A DNA stretch of 64,000 nt from Afipia clevelandensis ATCC 49720 (GTDB lineage Bacteria; Pseudomonadota; Alphaproteobacteria; Rhizobiales; Xanthobacteraceae): positions 3,385,848 to 3,449,847 of the forward strand of contig NZ_KB375281.1 of the NCBI RefSeq assembly GCF_000336555.1. The letters run 5' to 3'. Every line of letters starts with the position of its first letter. Positions within the stretch are counted from its first letter, which is position 1. The translations under genes were made by a program, and so were the position numbers. This document shows, one piece after another, positions 11,916 to 20,234 of this stretch. Under the pieces are notes generated by a model. The model saw nothing but the letters and a program-made list of their open reading frames with translations. It was not told where the DNA came from and did not search any database.

Positions 11916-11962
11916 GTGGACGTCCTTCCGTGTCACTTGAGATCGGGAAACAGGCTGGCGGG

Positions 11963-12289
11963 CTAGCGCCACATCCAGTTGCGGCTCCAGTCGGCCTTCC
12001 AGCCGGTGAGGCGTCCGCCGCGGAACTGCAGGTAGAGCGGATCGTCGCGGAACGACCATCGCGCGCCGACATTGCGGATCACGACAAAGATTTCATTGCC
12101 CGGATTGCCGCTGACATAACTCAGCGGCTGTCCGAGCGCCTCCGCCGCATCGTCCGCGCTCATGCCGAACACCAGCGGCGTGTGGTTGGACAGCGTGGTG
12201 GTGAACGGGGAGGGCGGCAACTGCCCTGCGCGCACAGGCGTATGCGCAACAGCGAGGGCGACAAGCGTTGTGAAGGCAAGTAGTTTCAT
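11963..12289 (-). CDS. Small secreted hypothetical protein
   Basis: A 108-residue protein with a signal peptide (MKLLAFTTLVALAVAHTPVRA). The mature part is rich in aromatic residues and includes FGMSADDAAEALGQPLSYVSG and a C-terminal WKADWSRNWMWR. The pattern 'FGMSxDDAAxALGxPL' resembles secreted proteins with a SmpA/BamE-like short fold, but the match is too weak to name. The ATG at 12289 is chosen because it opens the signal sequence. It is read divergently from the AtuA-type gene. Confidence 0.75.
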   Translation of the reverse strand: MKLLAFTTLVALAVAHTPVRAGQLPPSPFTTTLSNHTPLVFGMSADDAAEALGQPLSYVSGNPGNEIFVVIRNVGARWSFRDDPLYLQFRGGRLTGWKADWSRNWMWR

Positions 12290-12374
12290 GGCCAAAGTGT
12301 TCTTCGGTTTGCCTCCCAAGGCAAGTCCAAGGCAGGCCGGAAGGCTGAAGAAAATCCCGGGGAAGGATCAACTT

Positions 12375-13727
12375 TTGACGAGTTTGCGGATAGGTGCGGG
12401 ATCGGCGTGGTGGGGTGACCGCATCGAGCCGGCGAAACTCAACGCCGACAAGGGCGATCTCGATTATCTCTGTTTCGAGACCATGGCGGAGGCGACCGTG
12501 TCCGCCGCGCAGGTGCGCAAGCGCCGCGATCCGTCATTTCCGGGATATGACACCTATCTCGACGACCGCATGAAGGCGGTGCTGCCGGGCTGTCTCAAGC
12601 GCGGCACGAAGATCATCAGCAATCAGGGCTGGATCAATCCGGACGGCGCGGCGCAGCGCATTGTCGAATTGCTGCGCGACCATGGCGCACGCGGGAAGAA
12701 GGTCGCCGCCGTTTCCGGCAGTCTCATCACAGGCCGTATCGCGAAGCTCGGCGGCACCATTCTGGAAAATGGCGCGCCGGTGAGTTCCATCGCGCCTGAG
12801 ATCATTTCGGCAGAAGCCTATCTCGGCGCGGAGCCGATTGTCGAAGCCCTGCGTCACGGCGCGGACATCGTCATCACCGGGCGGGTTGCGGACCCGTCGC
12901 TGTTTCTCGCGCCGATGATGCATGAATTCGGCTGGCGCGCGGACGATTATGCCAGGCTCGGCGCAGGCAGCGGCCTCGGGCACCTGCTCGAATGCGGCGC
13001 GCAGGTCACCGGCGGTTATTTCGCCGATCCCGGCTTCAAGGATGTGCCGAATCCGTGGGATCTGGCCTTCCCGATTGCCGAGGTTGAGAGCGACGGCAGC
13101 GCCGTGATTGCGAAGGTCGCCGGCACCGGCGGTGCGATCAACGCCATGACGGTGAAGGAGCAGATGCTTTACGAGGTGCACGATCCGGCAAACTATATCA
13201 CGCCGGATGTGGTGGTGGATTTCACCACGGCAGCGCTCGAACAGGTGGGGCCGGACCGCATGCGGGTCAGCGCCATCGGCGGCAAGCCGCGCACACCGAC
13301 CCTGAAAGTCTCGATGGGCTGTATGGAAGGTTTCATCGGCGAAGACATATTTTTCTATGCCGGTCCCGGCGCGCTGCGTCGCGCACAGCTTGCAAAGACA
13401 ATTCTGGAAGAGCGGTTTCGCATTGTGAATCTCAAGGCCGACGATCTGCGTGTCGACTTCCTAGGCCTCAACGCCATTCACGGCGAAGCCACGCCGGCAG
13501 ACGCGCCGGAGCCTTATGAAGTCGCGGTGCGGGTCGCCGCGCGTTGCAGGACACGCGACGAGGCTTTGAAGGTCGGCCGCGAAATCGACGGCATGGCCGT
13601 GTCCGGTGTCGGGATGACCGGCAAGCGGGTGCCGCATCAGGATCGCGCGCGAGAAATCATCGGCGTGTGGTCCACCCTGGTGCCGCGCGAAGCCGTGCCG
13701 CCTGTCATCACCTGGTATGAGAGCTGA
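12375..13727 (+). CDS. Acyclic terpene utilisation AtuA family protein (DUF1446)
   Basis: A 450-residue member of the AtuA/DUF1446 family. In Pseudomonas, AtuA belongs to the citronellol/geraniol degradation gene set; its biochemical role is not settled. Family features are the N-terminal LRIGAGSAWWGDR, DYLCFETMAEAT, the RIVELLRDHG region and the glycine-rich GAGSGLGHLLECGAQVTGGYFADPG. A TTG at 12375 is preferred as start, because GGAAGG lies 8 nt before it and family members begin at this point. Upstream in-frame ATGs precede sequence unlike the family. The stop nearly meets the next gene. Confidence 0.85.
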   Translation: MTSLRIGAGSAWWGDRIEPAKLNADKGDLDYLCFETMAEATVSAAQVRKRRDPSFPGYDTYLDDRMKAVLPGCLKRGTKIISNQGWINPDGAAQRIVELLRDHGARGKKVAAVSGSLITGRIAKLGGTILENGAPVSSIAPEIISAEAYLGAEPIVEALRHGADIVITGRVADPSLFLAPMMHEFGWRADDYARLGAGSGLGHLLECGAQVTGGYFADPGFKDVPNPWDLAFPIAEVESDGSAVIAKVAGTGGAINAMTVKEQMLYEVHDPANYITPDVVVDFTTAALEQVGPDRMRVSAIGGKPRTPTLKVSMGCMEGFIGEDIFFYAGPGALRRAQLAKTILEERFRIVNLKADDLRVDFLGLNAIHGEATPADAPEPYEVAVRVAARCRTRDEALKVGREIDGMAVSGVGMTGKRVPHQDRAREIIGVWSTLVPREAVPPVITWYES

Positions 13728-13731
13728 CGCC

Positions 13732-14088
13732 ATGCAAGATATTTTGCGGGTTAAACTGGAACGGGTGGCGCATGTGCGCTCCGGCGACAAGGGCAACACC
13801 TCGAACATCGCGGTGATCGCCTACAGCGACGAGTTCTATCCTTTGCTGAAGGCGCAATTGACCGCGGAAAAGTTCAAAGCGTTCTATCGCGGCGCGATCA
13901 AGGGCGAGGTCACGCGCTTTGAGGCCGACAATCTGGCGGCGTTGAATTTCGTCGCGGAAGGTGCGCTCGGCGGCGGTGTTTCGCGCAGTCTTAGCCTCGA
14001 CAACTACGGCAAGGCGCTGTCGGCGGCGATTCTCGGTTTTGAGATCGCGGTGCCGGAGACGTATGCGAATCTGCTGCGCGGCGGATAA
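13732..14088 (+). CDS. AtuA-like ferredoxin-fold domain protein
   Basis: A 118-residue protein matching the small domain that in many species forms the C-terminal part of AtuA. The conserved opening LERVAHVRSGDKGNTSNIAVIAY and the later NFVAEGALGGGVSRSLSLDNYGKAL are typical. Here it is a separate gene, 4 bp after the AtuA stop and surely co-translated with it. An ATG at 13717 would overlap the AtuA end; the ATG at 13732 is preferred. The split suggests the two chains form a complex. Confidence 0.85.
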   Translation: MQDILRVKLERVAHVRSGDKGNTSNIAVIAYSDEFYPLLKAQLTAEKFKAFYRGAIKGEVTRFEADNLAALNFVAEGALGGGVSRSLSLDNYGKALSAAILGFEIAVPETYANLLRGG

Positions 14089-14162
14089 ACTTCGACCCGC
14101 ATCGAAACAACGAAAGCCCCGGCGTGGCATTCTTGCCGCGAACAGAAAGCTGACAGCGGCAA

Positions 14163-15080
14163 ATGACCCTTGCAATCGAGACGCCTCCCGCGCGCACCGC
14201 GATCAATCTTGCCTTGCTGGTGCTGCTGGCGACGCTGTGGGGCGCGGCCTACACGCTGGTCAAGATCGGCGTCGAGACCATTCCGCCGCTGACCCTGATT
14301 TCGGCGCGTACACTCATCGCCGGCAGCATCCTGCTGGCGATCATGCGCCTGCGCGGCATCGCCATGCCCCGCGATCCGGCGGTGTGGAAGCGTTTCATGA
14401 TCCAGGCCTGCCTCAACAGCGTGATCCCTTTCACGCTGATCGCCTATGCGGAGCGGCATGTCGGGGCGGGTCTTGCGACCATCCTGGGCTCGAATGCGCC
14501 GATCTTCGCCTTCCTGCTGGCGCTGCTGTTCGTGCGCCATGAACGTCCGACCCCGCGCCAGTCATTCGGCGTGGCGGCAGGTCTTGCCGGTATCTGCCTC
14601 GTTGTCGGTGTCGATGCCCTGAACGGATTGGGACAGGACGTTGTCGCGCAGCTTGCGCTGGTGCTCTCCGCCGTGCTGTTCGGTGCCGCAGCGCTGTTCG
14701 GGCGAAACTTCAACGGGCTGGATTCGATGGTGCCTGCCGCCGGGTCGATGATCTGCGGCGCGATCATCCTGACGCCGCTCAGTCTGATCGTCGATCGGCC
14801 ATGGACACTGACCCCGTCGGCAGCGTCCGTCGCGGCGCTGATCGCGCTCGCGGTGTTCTCGACCGCGCTGGCCTTTGTGATCTATTTCCGCCTGATCCAG
14901 ACCTTGGGATCGGTCGGTACCACCGCCCAAGCCTATCTGCGTGTGCCGCTCGGCGTCGGTCTCGGTGTGGTGTTTCTCGGCGAAACGCTTTCGCCGACGG
15001 TCTGGATTGGTCTGGTGTGCGTGGTGGCCGGAATTGCCGCAATGACGATCCCGGCGCGAAAGGCAACGCCGCGCGCGTGA
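14163..15080 (+). CDS. EamA/DMT-family membrane transporter
   Basis: The 305-residue inner-membrane protein has about ten hydrophobic helices in two EamA repeats (first about residues 14-145, second about 160-295). Typical marks are LLATLWGAAYTLVKIG, ISARTLIAGSIL and the second-repeat YLRVPLGVGLGVVFLGE. DMT carriers export amino acids, drugs or metabolites; the substrate cannot be read. It begins 74 bp after the AtuA-like pair on the same strand and may be co-transcribed. Confidence 0.92.
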   Translation: MTLAIETPPARTAINLALLVLLATLWGAAYTLVKIGVETIPPLTLISARTLIAGSILLAIMRLRGIAMPRDPAVWKRFMIQACLNSVIPFTLIAYAERHVGAGLATILGSNAPIFAFLLALLFVRHERPTPRQSFGVAAGLAGICLVVGVDALNGLGQDVVAQLALVLSAVLFGAAALFGRNFNGLDSMVPAAGSMICGAIILTPLSLIVDRPWTLTPSAASVAALIALAVFSTALAFVIYFRLIQTLGSVGTTAQAYLRVPLGVGLGVVFLGETLSPTVWIGLVCVVAGIAAMTIPARKATPRA

Positions 15081-15277
15081 TTTCCGCGACGCACAATGTT
15101 GTCGCTGCGCTGCGCACGGATCTTATTTTATTTTGACCAATTCTAATTTTGTTGCCAGCGGTTGCAAACGCGACCATGCTCCGCAAGCTCGCTGCCGACC
15201 GGTGCGTGGCGGGCAGACCACCTCGATGTGAGTCATCGCCGTAAGCGATGTCGTGCACCGGCGGGGAAACGCAAAAA

Positions 15278-15769
15278 ATGCCGACCATAAGCATTAACGG
15301 ACGGAACGTGTCCGTCGACGCGGCGAATGATACGCCGCTGCTCTGGGTTATCCGCGAACAATTACAGATGACAGGGACGAAGTTCGGCTGCGGCGCGGGC
15401 CTGTGCGGCGCATGCACCGTGCATGTCAACGGCGAAGCCGTGCGCTCATGCCAGACCGCACTCAGCGATGTCGCCGGCAAGAAGATCACCACCATCGAAG
15501 GCCTGAGCGCCAAGGGCGATCATCCGCTGCAGAAGGCGTGGATCCTCGAGCAGGTGCCGCAATGCGGTTACTGCCAGTCCGGCCAGATCATGCAGGCGGC
15601 CTCGCTGCTGGCCAAGAACACAAATCCAACGAAAGAAGAGGTCGTAGCGCATATGGACGGCAATCTCTGCCGCTGCATGACCTATTCGCGCATTCAGAAG
15701 GCGATCATGCGCGCCGCCAACGACATGCGCACCGCCTCGAACGCACCGGCCAATCGGAGCGCCACATGA
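15278..15769 (+). CDS. iorA: Isoquinoline 1-oxidoreductase-like, 2Fe-2S subunit
   Basis: The small subunit of a xanthine-oxidase-family molybdoenzyme, passing electrons from the Mo site. Two [2Fe-2S] motifs are visible: the plant-ferredoxin type CGAGLCGACTVH with a later Cys (RSCQ), and the helical type CGYCQSGQ...CRC. The 163-residue length matches IorA. The start at 15278 is preceded by GGGGAAA. The stop overlaps the start of the large subunit (ATGA), indicating translational coupling. The true substrate may be another N-heterocycle or an aldehyde. Confidence 0.92.
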   Translation: MPTISINGRNVSVDAANDTPLLWVIREQLQMTGTKFGCGAGLCGACTVHVNGEAVRSCQTALSDVAGKKITTIEGLSAKGDHPLQKAWILEQVPQCGYCQSGQIMQAASLLAKNTNPTKEEVVAHMDGNLCRCMTYSRIQKAIMRAANDMRTASNAPANRSAT

Positions 15770-18048
15770 ACAAGCACATCAAGGTCGAATCATCGACAGA
15801 CCTCAGCCGCCGTTCGTTCATTGTCGGCACGTCCGCCGCGGGCCTCGCGCTCGGCTTTGCTTCCGTTCCGGGATCGTCGGCGCTTGCGGCGCCAGCCCCC
15901 GCAGCTTTCGATCCGAGCGTATGGTATTCGATCGCGCCGGACGGTCTCGTCACCGTGACCTGCGGCAAGGCCGATATGGGCCAGCATATTGCGTCTACCA
16001 TGGCGCAGCTTGTGGCCGAAGAACTCGGCGCGAGCTGGAAGGACATGCGGGTTCAGCTCGCCTCCAACGATCCGAAGTATAACGATCCCGTGCTTGGCGC
16101 GCAGATCACCGGCGGCTCGTGGAGTACGATGATGAACTTCGACGCCATGAGCCGCGCGGGTGCCGCCGGCCGCATCGCGTTGACCGAAGCCGCCGCCGCC
16201 ATGATGGGCGTGCCGGCGAATGAACTCGTGGTCCGCGAGTCCCGCATCTCCCATGCGAAGTCGAAGAAGTCACTCAGCTTCGCGGAGATCGTCAAGAGCG
16301 GCAAGGCGACCAAAAAGTTCTCGGCGGATGAGCTGAAAGCACTCAAGCTGAAGACGCCGGATCAGTACACGCTGGTCGGCCAGTCGATCCCGCAGATCGA
16401 CATTCCCTCGAAGACCAACGGCACGGCGAAGTACGGCATCGACACCTTCCTGCCCGGCATGGTTTACGGCAAGATCGTGATGCCGCCGGTGCGCTATGGC
16501 GCGACGGTGAAGTCGGTGGATGACAGCGCGGCCAAGAAGGTGCCGGGCTTCATCAAGGCGGTGACGCTGGAGGACAAGACCGGCACCACCACGGGCTGGG
16601 TCGTGGCGGTGGCGAATAATTACGCCAATGCCAAGAAGGCGGCGGACGCGCTCAAGATCACCTATGACAACGGGCCGAATGCCAAGGTGTCCAGCGAGTC
16701 GCTGCTCGCCGAAGCCAAGCGCCTGCAGGCTGACAGCGCATCAGGGTTGTTTTTCGTCAAGAACGGCGACACGGCGGAAGCGCTGGGCAAGGCGTCTAAG
16801 GTGATGGAGGCGGAGTACACCACCAACATCAACATCCATGCGCCGATGGAGCCGATGAACGCCACAGCCGAGCTGAAAGGCGACATCTGGCATGTCTACA
16901 CCGGTAACCAGTTCGCCACCCGTTCGGGTGCGATTGCCGCCGGTGCGCTCGGCGTCGATCCGAAGTTCCTTGTCATGCATCAGGCATGGCTGGGTGGCGG
17001 CTTCGGCCGGCGGCTCGATGGCGACATGCTAATCCCGGCGGTGCTTGCGGCGAAGGCCGTCGGCAAGCCGGTGAAGGTCATCTATTCGCGCGAAGACGAC
17101 ATGACCATGGACTTCTCGCGTCCCTTGACCTTCCAGAAGATCAAGGCCGGTCTCGACGACAGCGGCAAGCTGGTGGCGTTCAATCATGACGTCGTCAGCG
17201 CGTGGCCGACCAAACGCTGGGGCATCCCGGCGTTCCTGTCGCCGGATGTGGAGAAGAAGGGCGCGCTCGATGCCTTCACGGTGAACGGCGCGGACTTCTT
17301 CTACACCGTGCCCAACCATAACGTCCGCGCCATCATCAATGAGCTGGCGCAGTCGGCAACACCATCGGGCCAGTTGCGCTCGGTGGCGCCGGGCTGGACC
17401 TTCTGGGCGGTGGAAAGCATGCTCGATGAACTCGCGGTCGCGGCGGGCAAGGACCCGGCGCAATTCCGCATCGACATGCTCGACGGCGCGGGCGCCAATG
17501 CCGGCGGCGCGCAGCGGCTGCGCAACACGCTGCTGGCTGCGATGGGCCTTTCGGGTTACGGCACCAAGAAGCTGCCCAAGGGTGAAGGCATGGGCGTCGC
17601 CTGCGTGTCGTCGCAGGAACGCGCCACCGCGAGCTGGACGGCCTGTGTCGCCCATGTCGCGGTGGACGACAACGGTGAGGTCAAGGTGAAGAAACTCACC
17701 GTGGCCACCGATGTCGGCACGCAGGTGAACCCGGACGGCATCCGCGCCCAGGTCGAGGGCGCGGCGCTGTGGGGCATGTCGCTGGCATTGTTCGAGAAGG
17801 CCACCATGAAGGATGGCGCGATCGAGCAGAGCAATTTCGACAGCTACACGCCGATGCGGATGAGCCAGGTGCCGGAGGTGGCGATCGCCGTCATTGCCAA
17901 TGGCGAGCCTGCGACCGGTGTCGGTGAACCCGCGGTGACGGTGGTGGCGCCAGCGCTCGCCAACGCCATTCACAACGCGGTCGGCGCGCGGGTCCGTTCG
18001 CTCCCGATCACGGCGGACGCTGTGAAGGCGGGCATGAAGAAGGCCTGA
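15766..18048 (+). CDS. iorB: Isoquinoline 1-oxidoreductase-like, molybdopterin subunit (Tat-exported)
   Basis: The large subunit of the periplasmic molybdenum hydroxylase, 760 residues. A twin-arginine signal (LSRRSFIVGTSAAGLALG) is at residues 13-30. The Mo-binding domain includes GGSWST, GGGFGRRLDGD and, near the C-terminus, TGVGEPAV, carrying the catalytic Glu. The frame is open far upstream, but the overlapping ATG at 15766 opens the Tat signal. No FAD subunit or membrane cytochrome is adjacent, as in the two-subunit IorAB class. A strong terminator closes the operon. Confidence 0.92.
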   Translation: MNKHIKVESSTDLSRRSFIVGTSAAGLALGFASVPGSSALAAPAPAAFDPSVWYSIAPDGLVTVTCGKADMGQHIASTMAQLVAEELGASWKDMRVQLASNDPKYNDPVLGAQITGGSWSTMMNFDAMSRAGAAGRIALTEAAAAMMGVPANELVVRESRISHAKSKKSLSFAEIVKSGKATKKFSADELKALKLKTPDQYTLVGQSIPQIDIPSKTNGTAKYGIDTFLPGMVYGKIVMPPVRYGATVKSVDDSAAKKVPGFIKAVTLEDKTGTTTGWVVAVANNYANAKKAADALKITYDNGPNAKVSSESLLAEAKRLQADSASGLFFVKNGDTAEALGKASKVMEAEYTTNINIHAPMEPMNATAELKGDIWHVYTGNQFATRSGAIAAGALGVDPKFLVMHQAWLGGGFGRRLDGDMLIPAVLAAKAVGKPVKVIYSREDDMTMDFSRPLTFQKIKAGLDDSGKLVAFNHDVVSAWPTKRWGIPAFLSPDVEKKGALDAFTVNGADFFYTVPNHNVRAIINELAQSATPSGQLRSVAPGWTFWAVESMLDELAVAAGKDPAQFRIDMLDGAGANAGGAQRLRNTLLAAMGLSGYGTKKLPKGEGMGVACVSSQERATASWTACVAHVAVDDNGEVKVKKLTVATDVGTQVNPDGIRAQVEGAALWGMSLALFEKATMKDGAIEQSNFDSYTPMRMSQVPEVAIAVIANGEPATGVGEPAVTVVAPALANAIHNAVGARVRSLPITADAVKAGMKKA

Positions 18049-18070
18049 TCGCCTCAACCGACAAAGAATG

Positions 18071-18104
18071 AAAGCCGGAGCATCCATGATGCTCCGGCTT
18101 TTTT
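18071..18104 (+). terminator. Intrinsic terminator of the iorAB operon
   Basis: A 13-bp perfect stem (AAAGCCGGAGCAT / ATGCTCCGGCTTT, loop CCATG) merges into a T run, 22 bp after the iorB stop. This is a textbook rho-independent terminator. Confidence 0.92.
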
Positions 18105-18186
18105 GTTGGCGCGCGATCCTGCAAATAGCCCTCATACGGAAAAGCGACGCAATTGACCGCGATTGCGCCGCGCGCGATCATGACAA

Positions 18187-18420
18187 ATGGTCGGAAAACT
18201 CCAGAACAGGACTCCGGAGCGGCGAGGCAGCCTTGAACGGGCCCTGCTGCCGATCTTGATCTTTGCGCCGTCGGTCACCGTGCTGTGCTGGACGGCGGCG
18301 TGGATCTTCCGCGAAGAGTTCATTTTCAAGGCCGTGCTGATCGGGCTGGGCTGTTTTGCCATCGTGATCGGAGCCGTGGCGTGCCTGCTCGTGCTGCTGA
18401 AGCGCATTGACCGGGAATGA
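18187..18420 (+). CDS. Small two-helix membrane protein, hypothetical
   Basis: The 77-residue protein has two hydrophobic segments at about residues 20-40 (LLPILIFAPSVTVLCWTAAW) and 47-70 (FKAVLIGLGCFAIVIGAVACLLVLL), with charged ends. No family is recognised. It lies between the iorAB terminator and the convergent SDR gene, whose stop is 6 bp away. No strong RBS is seen, so support is moderate. Confidence 0.55.
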   Translation: MVGKLQNRTPERRGSLERALLPILIFAPSVTVLCWTAAWIFREEFIFKAVLIGLGCFAIVIGAVACLLVLLKRIDRE

Positions 18421-18426
18421 TGCCTG

Positions 18427-19281
18427 CTAAGGCCTTTTCACCGGAACGCGCCGCCGTGTCATAACGTCCACCACGCGATCCGGCGTCAGCGCGCGGCCAA
18501 TCGGGCCAAGATGGGCGATCACGCCGACGCTGTAACGAGTTCGCGGCCGTTTCACCGTCGCAGCCTTGAACACCGCACGCGCGACCGTTTCGGCGCTCAT
18601 CACCCCGAACCCGCGGGGATCGAGAAAATCGTGCATATAGGCCGCCAGCCGCTGCTTGAAAAAGGCATAGGGGCTGCCCGGCCCGGTCTCCGGAATCTGC
18701 ATCAGCAGCGTCGCCTCGAAGCGTGTGGCGATGGGGCCGGGGAGCACATTGACTACATCTATGCCGAACGGTTCGACTTCCGGGCGCAGCGCATCGGTCA
18801 GGGCTTCGAGCGCGAACTTGGTGGCGTGATACGCGCCGCCGCCGATCGAGCTGACACGGCCCGCGACCGAACTGACGTTCACAATGCGGCCGCGCCCGGC
18901 GCGGCGCATCGCGGGCAGCACGAGTTGCGTCAGCCGGAATCCACCGAACACATTGGTCTCGAACTGCCTGCGCAGCGCATCCAGCGATATCTCTTCCAGC
19001 GGGCCGTACTGGCCATAGCCAGCATTGTTCACCAGAATGCCGGCCGCGCCGAACTCCCGTTCGATGGTTTCAATGGCGGCGCGGCGCGCGGCCTCGTCGG
19101 TGACATCGAGCGCCAAAGTGCGGCAGCCGATGGCATGCAGATCGTCCAGCGTCGTTATGTCGCGCGCGGTTGCGACCGTCTCGTATCCCGCTTGGCGAAA
19201 GAGTTTTGCCGCCGCATGGCCGACGCCGCTGGAGCAACCCGTTATCAATACCGGCCCGGTCTGTATGGCGCTCTTGGTCAT
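18427..19281 (-). CDS. Short-chain dehydrogenase/reductase (SDR)
   Basis: An NAD(P)-dependent oxidoreductase of the classical SDR family, 284 residues. The cofactor motif is TGCSSGVG (residues 14-21), with NNAGYG, and the catalytic Ser and YHATK. Substrate is unknown. Its start overlaps the end of the upstream 71-residue gene by 4 bp, so the two are translationally coupled. Confidence 0.92.
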   Translation of the reverse strand: MTKSAIQTGPVLITGCSSGVGHAAAKLFRQAGYETVATARDITTLDDLHAIGCRTLALDVTDEAARRAAIETIEREFGAAGILVNNAGYGQYGPLEEISLDALRRQFETNVFGGFRLTQLVLPAMRRAGRGRIVNVSSVAGRVSSIGGGAYHATKFALEALTDALRPEVEPFGIDVVNVLPGPIATRFEATLLMQIPETGPGSPYAFFKQRLAAYMHDFLDPRGFGVMSAETVARAVFKAATVKRPRTRYSVGVIAHLGPIGRALTPDRVVDVMTRRRVPVKRP

Positions 19282-19493
19282 TTGCGGCGGGCGGATTTCG
19301 TCTTGCGCTTTGCCGGAGCAGACGCCTTCACGCTTCGGCGCAAAGCCTCGCGGAGGTCTTTAGGCACGCCATGCTTTTTCAGAAGGTCCGCGAAGGCTTC
19401 ATCCGCAAGCTCCTGCAGCGTCGCCATTCTATCGCGGCCAAGCTGCACCAGCGCCTGATAGGTGTCGTCGTCGAATCCGATGACCTTGCGCAT
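19278..19493 (-). CDS. Small ribbon-helix-helix-like protein, hypothetical
   Basis: A 71-residue basic protein. The N-terminal MRKVIGFDDDTYQALVQLGRDRMATLQELADEAFADLL looks like a ribbon-helix-helix DNA-binding fold (short beta strand, two helices). The tail is Lys/Arg/Ala-rich (KASAPAKRKTKSARRK). It overlaps the SDR gene by 4 bp (ATGA). It could be a local regulator or one half of an antitoxin-like pair, but no toxin is adjacent, so only the fold is suggested. Confidence 0.65.
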   Translation of the reverse strand: MRKVIGFDDDTYQALVQLGRDRMATLQELADEAFADLLKKHGVPKDLREALRRSVKASAPAKRKTKSARRK

Positions 19494-19682
19494 GACAAAC
19501 CTATGTATGACTGGCGGTCCAAGCTGTCATCATACAAGTTGGTCTTCCGATCCCGGTCAATGCTTCGGGAGAGCAATGGTTCAGCCTCCCTGCGCGCCTG
19601 GGTCACGGATTCGTTGCTTGACGGATCGTACAGGCCGCACGAACCGTAGGCGCATACTGGTGTAGCGGGGAGATTATCCGCG

Positions 19683-19934
19683 ATGATGAATGCCAAGACT
19701 ATTCTGACCGTTACAGGGATCGCCGCGATGTCGGCGCTGGGTGCGGCGCCGTCGGTTGCGCGTGATTATCCGTTCTGCCGAAAGGGCGAAGCCGGTCCGG
19801 GCGATTGCCGGTATGACACGCTCGAACAATGTCAGGCCGCGGTGTCCGGTACGTCGTCCTACTGCCAGCCGAATTACTGGCTGCCCACCGCGCGCGATGA
19901 GTCCACGCCGCGCGCTCGCCGCCGGTCGCGATAA
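19683..19934 (+). CDS. DUF3551 family small secreted protein
   Basis: An 83-residue exported protein with a signal peptide (residues 1-27, ending SVARDYPFC). The mature part carries the DUF3551 pattern: YPFC....GPGDCRYDTLEQCQAAVSGTSSYCQPNYWL, with four conserved cysteines. The tail is Arg-rich. The family is abundant in Bradyrhizobiaceae and has no known function. A second member lies at 48912-49193. Confidence 0.85.
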   Translation: MMNAKTILTVTGIAAMSALGAAPSVARDYPFCRKGEAGPGDCRYDTLEQCQAAVSGTSSYCQPNYWLPTARDESTPRARRRSR

Positions 19935-20234
19935 GGTCCGTGAATTCCGCGCGCAACCGGACGTTTCATCGTTCGGACGAGATGTGCCGGGATGAGACAT
20001 CCGCGTCATACTTGGCAATGCGGATCAGACTGAATTTTCGCTTAACGCATCCGGCGCCGGAATCCGGATCATCCGGCGGGAGCCGGATATAGCAGCCTGC
20101 TTCCAGGCCATCGCAGGTCCTTCCCGTGACATCCGATGTCCGGGAAGGATTTTAACTGTGTCATTTTACGCAAATGAAAGCCCTGCATGCGCCTATGGCT
20201 GCGCGAAGCGTAGTGACCGGGACCAGAAAGAACG
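19935..20234. other. Intergenic region, nothing recognised
   Basis: About 300 bp between the DUF3551 gene and the diguanylate cyclase gene. It has short repeats of CCGGA-type sequence around 20045-20085, but no clear promoter, hairpin terminator or RNA gene. Confidence 0.4.

Noticed and set aside
15403-15765. An extended N-terminus of the iorB protein overlapping iorA
   Set aside because: It overlaps iorA in another frame; the coupled ATG at 15766 begins the Tat signal peptide.
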